In this document: positions 34,201 to 45,453 of the stretch, piece after piece
How the letters are laid out: each line of letters starts with the position of its first letter
Numbering within the stretch: the first letter of the stretch is position 1
Assembly (NCBI GenBank): GCA_950022295.1
Contig: OX465598.1
Location: 168,968,001-169,032,000, forward strand
Source: Bromus sterilis
Taxonomy: Eukaryota > Streptophyta > Magnoliopsida > Poales > Poaceae
Reading direction: 5' to 3'
Length of the DNA stretch: 64,000 nt
The notes under the pieces: generated by a model
Databases searched by the model: none
What the model was told of the DNA's origin: nothing
Seen by the model: the letters and a program-made list of their open reading frames with translations, nothing else
Position numbers and translations under genes: made by a program

Positions 34201-35430
34201 GGACAGTTCAACAAAAGATAACTCATGACGAAGTGCATAACTTTCCGACATGAATGAATGAGATGCTCCTGGGTCGAAAAGAACGGAAGTAGGAACATAA
34301 TTGACTGGGAGCGTACCAAGAATGACGTCAGTAGTGTCGTCAGTCTCTTCGGCGGCAATCTGGTTCACACGTCCACGAGTGGCGGGAGGAGCGGGTTTGG
34401 CGATGTAGACCTTCTGGGGTGGCTTGCCACGACCATTGTTGTTGCCTCCGGCACGGGGTGGAGCATTCTGATGCTGGATTTGGTTCTGGGGGCACTCACG
34501 AGAATAGTGGCCTGCCTGACCACACTTGTAACAGGCTCCGAAAACAGTGCGTGGAGCTGGGTTGTTTGGTGGAGCTGGGTGGAACTGGGTTGGTGGACGA
34601 GGCGCCACATAGGATGGCCTCGGTGGGTTGTTCTGGCGGAACATACTGTTGGGGATCCAGATCTTGCGCTTCCGGGAGCCAGAACTGGATGAACTGTCGT
34701 CTCTAGGGTGTTTGCGGAAATCGTTGGGGGTGTTCATGTCCTCGGCCTTGATGGCCTTGTTGACAAGGACCTGGAAGGTGGCAAAGTCATGCAGGTTGAG
34801 CTCACGACAAAGTCCAGAGTTGAGGCCACGACGGAACCTCTCTTGTTTCTTAGAGTCGGTGGAGACTTCTTCGGTAGCATAACGAGCCAGTCGGTTGAAC
34901 TCATGACTAAACTCGTCAACGGTCCTTCTGCCTTGGGTGAGGTTACAGAACTCCTCACGCTTGCGGTCCATAAGACCCTTGGGAATGTGGTGCTCACGGA
35001 AGGAAGTGCAGAATTCATCCCAAGATGCAGGCGGTCCAACGGGACGCATATTCAGAAAGTTCTCCCACAAAGAGCTAGCTGCACCTTCAAGGTGATAGGT
35101 GGCATAGTTTACCTTGTCGCCATCTGCAACATGGCCTGCTTGGAGCTTCCTCTCGATGCTGCGAAGCCAGTCATCGGCGTCAAGGGGCTCGGTGGAGTAA
35201 CTGAAAACCGGGGGATGAAGTCGGATGAAGTCGTTCAGGGACACCAACTCGTTGCGTTGCTGAGTGGTGTTGCGTGCAATGACTTCCAACAGGTGGTGAG
35301 AGTCTCGGCGGTTCCTCTCGACCTCCATCAGAACCTGAGCCATCGTGGGTGGGGGTGGAAGGTTGCCTTCCTCCTGGTCATTCCCACAACCCTGGTTACG
35401 ACCAAGCTGGCCACGGGTTCCTTGAGACAT
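31204..35430 (-). pseudogene. gag-pol: Internal B gag-pol polyprotein, nearly intact
   Basis: 1408 codons from ATG 35430, interrupted only by TAA at 32536-32538 (codon 965) and ended by TAA at 31204-31206. Order by residue: gag core about 60-225; CCHC knuckle Cys300, Cys303, His308, Cys313; protease FDPGASHSF with Asp386; RT about 560-740 with YLDD at 697-700; RNase H about 840-955 with Asp847, Asp908 and Asp951; after the stop, integrase with HHCC zinc site, MDFITG, NSDCG and GQVERVNQ for the D,D,E triad. This polyprotein would package, copy and integrate the element. Odd points: Pro after the protease Asp, and RT residues at about 677-679 differing from copy A. It is the best copy in the window but lacks an in-frame chromodomain. 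Confidence 0.92.
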
Positions 35431-35762
35431 CCTGAAGGTGAAAAACCAAAGTCAAACAGAGTTGATTGGGAGAGTCTAAACAAGGTATTGAAGTACTGGA
35501 AGGATTACTGAGCAAAGGAAGTAATCATCTTGACAACATGGTGATAAAAGCATACAAGCCATATATTCCCAAGCTGTCATACAAACCATACAACGTTTTA
35601 GTACAAGCACCAAGCTAATACAAACGTGATGAAGAGGATACATCCTTCAGAGGCACTCTGACTTCCTATACATTATTTATCTAAGCCTCTGGAACATAGA
35701 CACCTTGCGTACAATATACTAAGATACTACTACATCCTCACTAAGTAAGACCACAGGCGGTC
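35431..35762 (-). other. Spacer between ORF0 and gag, copy B
   Basis: About 330 bp noncoding, near-identical to 25373-25704. No clear signal seen. Confidence 0.5.
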
Positions 35763-36542
35763 TCACTCATCTCCATCTCCATAGTAGTCCTCGTAAAAGT
35801 TACCCACGTATCCCGGTAGCTGAAGGTGACCATCGGAAAACACGGAGGCCTGTGGACCCTGATATCCATTTGGGCAAGGATGGGGCCTAGGTCCGGCGTA
35901 GGGTGGAAGCAAAGGACCACGGGGTGGAAAAATGCCTCCAATCTCGGGCCAAGCAACTCGAGAAGGCATCTGAGTCCTCACTGGATAGATAGCATCATGC
36001 TCAACTGATCCAACGCTCACAAAGGGTGCCAAGAGTGTCAGTGCTCGATACAGATGAACAGGGGTGGCGTGGAGCTCAAAACGGAGAGCGCGTGCATCAC
36101 GATCTCGATCACTAGCAAACCTAGCAGTCACCTGAAGTGCTGGATACTCTGCAGAGTGATCTGAGTAGAGTCTGGTGTAATATCCCTCTTCTCCTGGAAG
36201 TGCAGCAGGGATATAGCGGAAAGAGGTCTCTCTCAGCAAAGTGTGCTCCTCTCTCAGTAGTGTCATACATGAGTATGCAGCATCCTGCACAGCCATGTTC
36301 TCGGTAATGCCAATGCCATGTCCAAAATGGATAGGCTGGGTGACTCCAACGTGGTGCGGGTAGATCCTGACGATGCAGTGGAACTGGGTCTGGTTGAAGT
36401 CGTGGAACTTCTCCTCGACGGTGTACTCAGGGTACCACCGATATCCCACATAGGACATCATCTCGATCAACGTGGCGGGATGGCCACGCACACCGAGGCA
36501 CCTGGTCAAACGAACAATCTGCCGAGGGGGAAGATCTGCCAT
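35763..36542 (-). CDS. ORF0: leader ORF upstream of gag, dsRBD-like pattern, function unknown
   Basis: Intact 259-codon ORF in the sense orientation between the primer site and gag. Residues about 22-100 read like a double-stranded-RNA-binding domain order: helix (ATLIEMMSYVGYRW), strand (PEYTVEEKF), strand (QFHCIVRIY), strand plus glycine turn (HFGHGIGIT), helix (ENMAVQDAAYSCMTLLREEH). The basic KKxAK patch that contacts RNA in classic dsRBDs is absent, so RNA binding is doubtful. Residues about 200-247 are Pro/Gly rich and the tail is acidic (EDYYGDGDE). Copy A has the same ORF with two stops; element C has lost it. Additional ORFs are known in plant LTR retrotransposons, but I cannot name a family for this one. 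It could also be a remote gag-like or captured host domain. Confidence 0.75.
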   Translation of the reverse strand: MADLPPRQIVRLTRCLGVRGHPATLIEMMSYVGYRWYPEYTVEEKFHDFNQTQFHCIVRIYPHHVGVTQPIHFGHGIGITENMAVQDAAYSCMTLLREEHTLLRETSFRYIPAALPGEEGYYTRLYSDHSAEYPALQVTARFASDRDRDARALRFELHATPVHLYRALTLLAPFVSVGSVEHDAIYPVRTQMPSRVAWPEIGGIFPPRGPLLPPYAGPRPHPCPNGYQGPQASVFSDGHLQLPGYVGNFYEDYYGDGDE

Positions 36543-36967
36543 CTGAAACAGAAGAAGGAGTTTGCGAATGCATCAGATTATGAGATAAACTTGGAATGAC
36601 TCGGACAGCATAACGGCTGTAATTGTAAGAAATGACAATTTCTTCCAATCATGAAAAACAACACTTACATAATACGATGTAAGAAATCAGCATTACAACA
36701 ATGCTAGGAAAACCGGACACAACTTTCCTACGGCTATAATGAAGCAAACAACAAGATGTACTAATCAGACAGGGGAGATCCTAGTCCTATCTTCCCGTAG
36801 AATAAGATGAGGGTGACTAAGAACTCAGAACGAAGGGGGTAAGGAGAAAAAAGAAGCCTTACGTTGTTCCCTTATATACCCAGAGTAACTATATAACTAT
36901 AGCAAGCTAGACTCGACTTCGGCCAAGGCTACTAGTCTTACAGTCAGTCCTGCTCTGATACCAAGTC
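36543..36967 (-). other. 5' leader of internal B with primer site
   Basis: 425 bp; primer site TGGTATCAGAGC in sense at 36952-36963 for initiator-Met tRNA. Matches 26485-26909. Confidence 0.75.
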
Positions 36968-37694
36968 TGTCGGGACCCGGGGTTAGCGTATGCAAGTCCA
37001 GCTAAGACATAGTCATATGGAGAGCCGAGAACCGTACCCACTTGTCTAAGCAGACAAGGCCAAGCACAGAACGTTCTCGGAGAGCATCGTACGTGAAGGG
37101 CATCCCATCCAGGCTGGATGATCAACTGAGATGGGTCCTCATCGTCCGCACACAAGTCAAATGATATGGGTGGTGAACTCCCATATTCAAAGACAAGTCG
37201 CCTCAACCATACTATCGACTATCTCATAACTCTTACATAAAATTACTCCAGCCTGATCACTTAGTCGGGGTCTAGGGCGGGCTCGATCATACCACAAAGT
37301 GAGCACGAGACAGAGTCTCGAACAATCGCATCGCGATGCCCCAAGCTGCGCACATCTAAGGGCCACTTGGTGTATGAAAGACCGCCAGCCAGATCACAAC
37401 TAAGGTCTCGAAAACCCATACAAAGACATGCATGTTATAAACATACACGCAGCACACATGCCTTGTATGAACAGTAGGTATCATTGCAATTCTCTACAAA
37501 ATATACAATTTTATTGATAACTCTTATAGAGTGCACACAGAGATCACAAACATGTGATCCAACATTACAACACAAGCGGAAGCAAATTATGTCTGAGTAC
37601 AGACAAGTTTAACAAATGGCTTAAGAAGCCTTATTTAAACACAAGCCCTCCACGAGGGAACCAGTCATCTGACTGGGACTAGACTAGTTGATCT

Positions 37695-37744
37695 TCAGTC
37701 GTCCAGCTCGATGAAGAAGCCACCTTCGGGGTCAGTGGCATCAT
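37695..37744 (-). other. Putative terminal mini-exon in L3
   Basis: Same acceptor, phase, 15 codons and TGA stop (37695-37697) as in L2. Confidence 0.3.
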
Positions 37745-37804
37745 CTAAAACATAGATTAAGAAAACGTGAGTACAAAGTCGTACTCAGCAAGACTTACAT
37801 AGGA

Positions 37805-37809
37805 GCTAT
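37805..37809. repeat. Target-site duplication GCTAT of element C
   Basis: Partner copy at 49551-49555; L3 is continuous when element C and one copy are ignored. Confidence 0.95.
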
Positions 37810-40800
37810 TGTCGGGACCCGGGGTTAGCGTATGCAAGCCTCTCTACAACACAATCATATGGAGAGCCGAGAACCGTACCCACTTGTCTAAGCAGACAAG
37901 GCCAAGCACATAACGTTCTCGGAAAGCATCGAACGTGAGGGGCATCCCATCCAGGCCGGATGATCAACTGAAATGGGTCCTCATCGTCCGCACACAAGTC
38001 TAAATGATATGGGTGGTGAACTCCCATACTCATAGACAAGTCGCCTCAACCATACTATCGATTGTATTATAACCCTTACATAGACTTACTCCAGCCCGAT
38101 CACTTAGTCTGGGTCTAGGGCGGGCTCGATCATACATCAAAGTGTGCACGAGATAGAGTCTCGAACAATCGCATCGCGATGCCCCAAGCTGCGCACATCT
38201 AAGGGCCACTTGGTGTATAAAAGACCGCCAGCCAGATCACAACCAAGGTCTCGAAAACCCATACTAAGACATGCATGTTATAAACATACACGCAGCACAC
38301 ATGCCTTGTATGAACAGCAGGTATCATTGCAATTCTCTACAAAGTATATACTTTTATTAATAACTCTTACAGAGTGCACATAGAGATCACAAGCATGTGA
38401 TCCAACATTACAATAGGCAAGCATGCGGAAGCAAAGTAGGTCTGAGTACAGACAAGTTTAACAAATGGCTTAGAGAAGCCTTGACTATAAACAAGCCCTC
38501 CACGAGGGAACCAGTCGTCTGACTGGGACTACACTAGCTTGGTCTTGGTCTGAGTCTTCATTCTTCGAGCTTCGGTTAGATGTCACCATCGGGGGTCGGT
38601 GGTTTCATCTAAAACATAGATTAAGCAAACGTGAGTACAAAATCATACTCAGCAAGACTTACATAGGAGCTATACTACTCATGCATATGTATCAAGGTAA
38701 AGGGAGGTGGGGTTTCTCTTGCAGAAATGCCAGCTTTGACTTGGCTAATCCTGAACTACGAGTACCAGATTTTGGAGGTAAGAAGCGTACACGAGTCCAC
38801 TACATCTCTTCAACCAATTACACCACTATGGTTACTTCCTCGACTTCCCCACGAGAAGCACACCATAGCACTCACACTTATCTTGGTGTGTTTTAGAAAT
38901 ATCCAGTTCAAGTTGTCTAATAATCAAGCTAAGCTTTCCAAGCAGTCCATAACCGCGGACGTGGCTATTGGAATAGTTTTATTAACCCTACAGGGGTGTA
39001 CCGCTACACACACGTGCCATCAGTTACCGCCTTTTGCGTGTCACCGTTCAAGAGATGACAGCGAGGATGCCACCACAACCGTTACCTCATAGCCGATCTA
39101 GTCCATGAAAGCCGCCTATCTGGGTTGTCTGCCACTATCGTGAACCCGGCCGGTTTACCGAAGTGCACCCAGACGATGTGTGCGTGGTGCGAAAGCCGGT
39201 CTCGGATGAGCCGTTCTCTCACTTGGCTACCAGGCCACAATACCTACAGAAATCCGAACTATTGCGACATCTGGACATCGAAGGGGATGAGTTAGTAAGC
39301 CGAGAGGGGTCAGTGAGCCCAATGTGTGGTTGTACTCTTCATCTTGGATCACCACACAAGAACTTGTACTAGGGCGGTGTTCAACGAGACAACCCACTGT
39401 GTACTCCTACACAGCCTCTCATCGTTCACCTTGTATTAGGGTCGATTCACCAACACTTTTCTACCAACATCAACATGATCATTCACATCCCGACTCACAT
39501 CACAGTAACAACATGGTATCATACTAAGCATGCAATAAGCAGTAGCATTGCAGGGGTTACATGATATCAATCAACTCCTACATTTGCTAGGATTGTGGTT
39601 TGCTTACTACTGTGAAAAAATGATAGGTCATGCAAAGGAATGGGTTCATCTATGCGGTAGAAACGAATCATGGTGATCATCCTAAACAATACACAAGCGA
39701 GACATGAGAGGGAAGTGGGATTTTATCGACATGATCAATGGGGGTTTGCTTGCCTTGTTGACGAGGTTTCGATAACGGAGTCTTCAACGAAGGGGGTGAT
39801 CTCGAGCTCCGAATCCACTTCTATCAGCAACATGACAATCATAGGATCAACATAATGTACAATGCACAATCACATGAATAAGATTGTAATGGTGATGTTC
39901 AAGGTAGTGATGTGTTGAGCATTCCATTTAAAAGGAGTATATTGCATTCGAAATGCAAATTCAAACTCCAGTTGATTTTTCGATGAATTTCAAATGCATT
40001 TGAATGCATGAAAGTTCATTTGAATTTGTTGATCATGAAGTGATGTGGTATAGTTGAAGTAATGTTTCTGATGTGTGGATGAAACCATTGGAATTAAGGG
40101 TGTTGCAAAATCATTTGCAAAATCATCCCAAATTTGAATTTGAAAAGGATCCTTATGCATGTTTGCTACTGTTCACCCATTTTAAAATGGTCAAACATGA
40201 AAAAAATTTGCATATTCTTAATCCTTGTATTTTTCTGATAATTTTAGACATATTATTTTCTATATTTGGAGTTAGGATGAATTAATTATGAATTTCCAAA
40301 GTTTAGGGTATTTTCTGGAATTTCTCTGATTATTTTAAATCTTTTTGATTTATTGCGTCAGCAGGGGGGCTGACCAGTCAAACTGACTAGGGGGGTCCCA
40401 CCTGTCATCCACAGTGGGGTTAAACCCGGTTTAATTAAAACTTAATTTGATTTAGAGGGGGCTGGCCCCACCTTTCAGTGGCCCAAGGCCTAACTAAACA
40501 GGGGTTAGCCCCCTAAACTAATCGGGCCGCCGGCGGTTAGCCGGCGGTGACCATCCCACGCGGCAGCGTCCACTGGTGCCGGCGTTCTCGTGGTCCTCTT
40601 GATGCGCCAAGACCACCATTTTGGAGCCCTGAGCATCGCGCTTCGAACTGGACCAAGAAAAGGGCCTGGGGGGCACGGCATCGTCGTCGGCGACGAGCCC
40701 TAGCGGCGGCGGAGCTACTGGCCCGAGGTGGAACTAGCTGTGAAGCGCCATTTGAAACAATCGTATTTGTAATCAAAGCAGAGGAGCACAGGGAGAAAGT

Positions 40801-41904
40801 TAGACATGGCCTCGGGGTTCTAGGGTTCAAGGCTGCACGACGACGAGCATCCCGGCGGCGAGGTGCTCCTGCGTTCATGGCGGATCCGGCTAGAGTTGAT
40901 GAGGGGGACGATGGAGTAGTTCGGGAGAACCATAAGCTCACCGTGAACTCAACGGAGTCAGTGGCGCGCTCGGGGAGGCTTCACGGCGGCCGGAATTTAA
41001 CGGCGACGTGCGGCGGCTGAAGGTGAAGACGATGAAGGGGGTGGCGATCCTAGAGCACCCCTACTCGATTCCTTCTGCTCCGTGGCGTAGACGACGACGG
41101 CGAAGACGATGGACATCACGGAGGGGCCCGAGGAGGTCACTGGCCACGGCTGGGCGGTGGCTTGCTCCGGTGGGGCGCTCGGTCTTTTCGGGCGGCGAGG
41201 AAAACAACGAGAGGAGAGCGAGAGAGAGAGCAGCGAGTGAGGGGAAGGAGGTAGGAGCTCCTGGGCTATCTCGTGGCGCAGGCAGAGGGCAGGTGGAGGC
41301 CTAGAAGCCTCCCGGCGGCCACGGCGGCGTCGCCGTGCTCTCCCAGCTCGCCACCGAGCTGGTTGAGGAAGAGGACAAACGGCGAGGTGGGCTGGGCCGT
41401 GGTCCTGGGCTAGACAGGCTTGAGTTGGGCCGAAGCCAGGGGCTGTTCCTTTTCCCTTTTCTTCTCTCTTTTTCTTTTTATATTTTCTGTAATATGTTTG
41501 ACCTAGCTAATAAAAATAGCTAGGCATTTTTATAAATGCTGAAAAAATTTATATGGCCTCACAATAAAATAGACTATCCACCTATAAAGTTTCAACATTT
41601 TTAAAATTCAAATAATTTGAATCTTAACTCAAATAGGGTTATTTTATTAATTCCAACGCACTGTTTGAATATTAGAAAATTCCATGGGCATGGGAAAATA
41701 CCCAAACCACTTTTAAAATGATCAGCACCATTTATAGGAATTTTCCAAACATTCAAATGGTTTTTGGAAAAAGATTTTTATCTGGCCATTTGATTTAATT
41801 TCTCAGGGCTTTTCTTTTCCCCATTTTTGAATTTTCTTTTTGAATTTTTGCATGATGCAAGGTAGCACTTGATCCTAGAACATACCTAACTTGGGGTTGT
41901 GACA
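37810..41904 (-). repeat. 3' LTR of element C
   Basis: 4095 bp. Dyad block at 38945-39000; TGAGTAC hairpin with one arm mutated (38632-38651); GC-rich block about 40500-41450, with a near-perfect GCCGCCGGC/GCCGGCGGT hairpin at 40526-40548. Confidence 0.92.
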
Positions 41905-44782
41905 ACTCGCCCCCACTCAAAAGAATCTCGTCCCGAGATTCAGAAGTCTGCGGGAGGAAGGTGCGGTACTCGGCACGGAGACGGTCTTCTCTTTCCCACG
42001 TGGCTTCTTTCTCTGAGTGATGAGACCACTGAACTTTCAGAAACCTAATCTTCTGACGACGAGTGACACGCTCTGCGGAATCAAGAATACGAACGGGGTA
42101 TTCTCGATAAGAAAAGTCATCTTGGAGATCAAGCGTTTCATGGTCGACTTCGCGGATGGGGTCCTTGAAGCAACGCCTGAATTGGGACACATGGAATACA
42201 TCGTGTACTCGGGAAAGGTGCGGGGGTAGTTCAAGTTGGTAGGCAACTTCTTCACGTTTAGCTAGAATGCGGAAAGGTCCGATGTAACGTGGGGCCAACT
42301 TGCCTTTGATACCGAAACGTTGCTTTCCCTTCAGAGGAGTAACCCGAAGGTAAGCCTTCTCATCCAGATTGTAGCTCTCCTGCCTATGATGACGATCATA
42401 GTAGCTTTTCTGACGAGACTGTGCGGCTTTCAATTGATCATGAACAATGCGAACTTGCTCTTCTGCTTCCTTAATCGTATCCGGTCCAAAGAATTGTCTT
42501 TCGCCGGTTTCTGACCAGTTTAGGGGTGTTCGACATCGTCTTCCATAAAGGAGTTCAAAAGGAGCCATGTTCAGACTAGATTGAAAACTATTGTTATAAG
42601 CAAATTCGGCAAATGGAAGAGAATTCTCCCAATTCTTTCCGAATGAGATAACACAAGCTCTGAGCATGTCTTCCAAAATTTGGTTAACCCTTTCGACTTG
42701 ACCACTAGACTGAGGATGGAAAGCCGTACTAAAGGAGAGATGAGTTCCCATAGCACGCTGGAAGCTTCCCCAAAATCTAGAGGTGAAAAGGCTACCACGA
42801 TCATAATTGATTTCCAAAGGAACACCGTGAAGTGACACAATTCTAGAGATGTACAAGTCTGCTAACTGACTAGTAGTTATAGACTCGCGAACCGGAAGGA
42901 AGTGAGCAACTTTGGAAAGTCTATCTATGACAATGAAGATGGCATCGTTTCCTTTCTGGGTTTTTGGAAAGCCGGTGATGAAGTCCATACCGACTTTGTC
43001 CCATTTCCACTCTGGAATAGACAAAGGTTGAAGTGTACCGGCAGGTCTTTGATGTTCTGTCTTAATGCAACGACAAACATCACATTCAGCAACAAATTGA
43101 GCAATGTCTCTCTTCATCCTAGTCCACCAAAATCTCTGGCGTAGATCTCGGTACATTTTTGTGCTACTGGGATGAATTGAGAGGGGTGTGTCATGGGCTT
43201 CCTTGAGGATGAGTTGCCTTAGTTCCTTAATCTTAGGTACTACCAAACGATTGACAAAGAATACCGTTCCTTTGCTATCTGTGGAGAAGCATTTAGCAAC
43301 TCCGCTAGCAATGTTCTCTTTGATCCCGCGAACACCTCGTGCACGCCTTTGGGCAACTATGATTTGATCCTCAAGAGTTGGTTTCGCCACCAAGTTGAAA
43401 GGGACCCACGAGGAACAATCTCGAGATTAAGCTTTCGAAATTCCTCATGAAGTAGTGGTTGATACTGCTGTAACATGAGGTTGTTACAGTACGACTTACG
43501 AATTAGTGCATCAGCCATGACATTGGCTTTGCCTGGGGTGTAAGAAATTACTACGTCGTAATCTTTTATCAACTCAATCCAGCGTCTTTGCCTGAGATTA
43601 AGATCTGGCTGGGTGAAAATATATTTGAGGCTTTGGTGGTCGGAATAGATCTCACAACGATTACCAAGGAGGTAATGTCGCCAAGTTGTTAGGGCATGAA
43701 CTACGGCAGCGAGTTCAAGGTCATGGGTAGGATAGTTCTCTTCATGTGGCCGCAACTGGCGTGAAGCATAAGCTACCACATGTCGATCTTACAGAAGTGT
43801 GCATCCTAACCCTTGCCATGAGGCGTCACAATAGATCTCGAAATCCTTTTTGGTGTCTGGAGGTGCAAGTACGGGTGCAGAAGTCAATCTTCCTTTTAGC
43901 TCTTGAAAGCTTTACTCGCACTTGGAAGTCCATAGGAATTTCTTATCTTTCTTGAGGAGTTCAGTCAGAGGCTTTGCAACTTTAGAGAAGTTCTCGACGA
44001 AGCGACGGAAATAGCTGGCTAGGCCAAGAAAACTCCTAACTTGCTTAACCGATTCAGGTGGAGTCCAGTCAAGGACGGCCTGAACTCTCTCGGGATTCAC
44101 AGCAATGCCTTTTGCAGAATTCACGTGGCCTAAGTAGGTCACTTCTGGTAGCCAAAATTCACACTTGGAGAATTTAGCATACAGGCGATGCTCTCTAAGT
44201 TTCATCAATACCAGCCTTAGGTGTTCGGCATGTTCTTCTTCATTCTTCAAGTATATAAGGATGTCATCGAGGTAAACCACGACGAACTGGTCCAAATACT
44301 CCATGAAGATCGAATTCATCATGCGTGAGAAAGTGGCGGGGGCATTGGTTAGACCAAAGGACATGACGGTGAACTCGTAAAGACCATAACGAGTAGTAAA
44401 AGCCGTTTTGGGAATGTCCTCGTTTCGGATTTTGATTTGATGATAACCTAATCTCAAATCCATCTTGGAGAAGACAGAGGATCCAGCAAGTTGATCATAA
44501 AGATCATTGATCCTGGGAAGTGGTTACTTGTTCTTTATCGTTGCTAAATTTAGCGGGCGATAGTCTACGCACATCCTTTCTGTTCCATCTTTCTTCGTTA
44601 CGAACAGAACGGGGCAACCCCATGGCGATGAGCTAGGGCGGATGAAGCCTTTCTCCAACAAAGCTTCCAGTTGGGTTTTAAGCTCAGCTAACTCACGTTG
44701 GGCCATTTTGTATGGGCGTCTAGAAATTGGTGCGGTTCCTGGGGCAAGATCCACTATGAACTCTACACATCTGTCGGGTGGC
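41905..44782 (-). pseudogene. pol: Element C pol: RT, RNase H, integrase, chromodomain; gag and protease missing
   Basis: Reads in sense from the RT N-terminus (ISRRPYKMAQRELAELK) with a TAA near 44524-44526, RT core 44463-43912 (VVYLDDILIY), a TAA at the 43912 end, RNase H in 43779-43400, a one-base frameshift near 43400, then integrase and chromodomain open from 43393 into the LTR (stop at 41795). The chromodomain here is in frame: Glu at 42137-42139 stands where A and B have the stop, followed by RVTRRQKIRFLKVQW and TWERED. Integrase has HHCC, MDFITG, NYDRG and GQVERVNQ. Not translatable as one protein. Confidence 0.88.
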
Positions 44783-45050
44783 GTAGGTTTAAAGAGTTGG
44801 GTTACGGGATAGCTTCCTAGAGGATGACCAAGGTTTACTAGGGGCTACAACAGATATGTCAGAGTAGCAAAGTAACCCAACACGATGGTTAGTGTGGTTC
44901 TTCTGGCTAGAAGACATTCAAAGTGGGAGAAAGAGCTGCAAATGAAACACTATAGGTTTCTAGAAGAAAACCTACATCAAACTCTATGGAACTGTCGGGC
45001 ATGCCACCTAGAAAAACTTCTGGAAGAACATCCGAAATAGAGGGAAAGAT
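44783..45050 (-). other. Element C foreign patch between pol and leader
   Basis: 268 bp with no match to copies A or B. Its right part (about 44982-45035) resembles, with many differences, the protease-RT linker around GTCGGGTGGCATGCC of A and B, as if from a divergent relative. It replaces about 5 kb of gag, protease and ORF0. Confidence 0.6.
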
Positions 45051-45453
45051 TTTGCAAAAGCATCAGATTATGAAGAAACCTGGAACGACTCGGACAGCAT
45101 AACGGCTGTAATTGCAAGAAAACAATTTTCTTTCAACGTAGATACATCACTTACATAATACGATGTAAGAAATCAGCATTACAAAAATGCTAGGAAAAAC
45201 GGACACAACTTTCCTACGGATATAAGGAAGCAAACAGCGAGATGTTCTAGTCAGATAGAGGAGAGCCTAGTCCTATCTTCCCGTAGAATAAAATGAGGGT
45301 GACTCAGAACTCAGAACGAAGGGGGTAAGGAGAAAAAAGAAGCCTTACGTTATTCCCTTATATACCCAGAGTAACTATATAACTATAGAAGGCTAGACTC
45401 GACTTCGGCCAAGGCTGATAATCCTACAGTCAGTCCTGCTCTGATACCAAGTC
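45051..45453 (-). other. Element C 5' leader with primer site
   Basis: About 400 bp similar to the A and B leaders; primer site TGGTATCAGAGC in sense at 45438-45449. Confidence 0.75.

Larger units (their letters stand above)
36968..37809 (-). repeat. LTR L3, first part
   Basis: 842 bp of the 5' LTR of B. It is cut by element C at GCTAT (37805-37809) and continues at 49551. Contains the mini-exon-like segment (37695-37744) and hairpin (37768-37787), matching L2. Confidence 0.9.

Noticed and set aside
17637..36967. A and B as two independent neighbouring insertions
   Set aside because: They share L2 with no second LTR, duplication or spacer between them.
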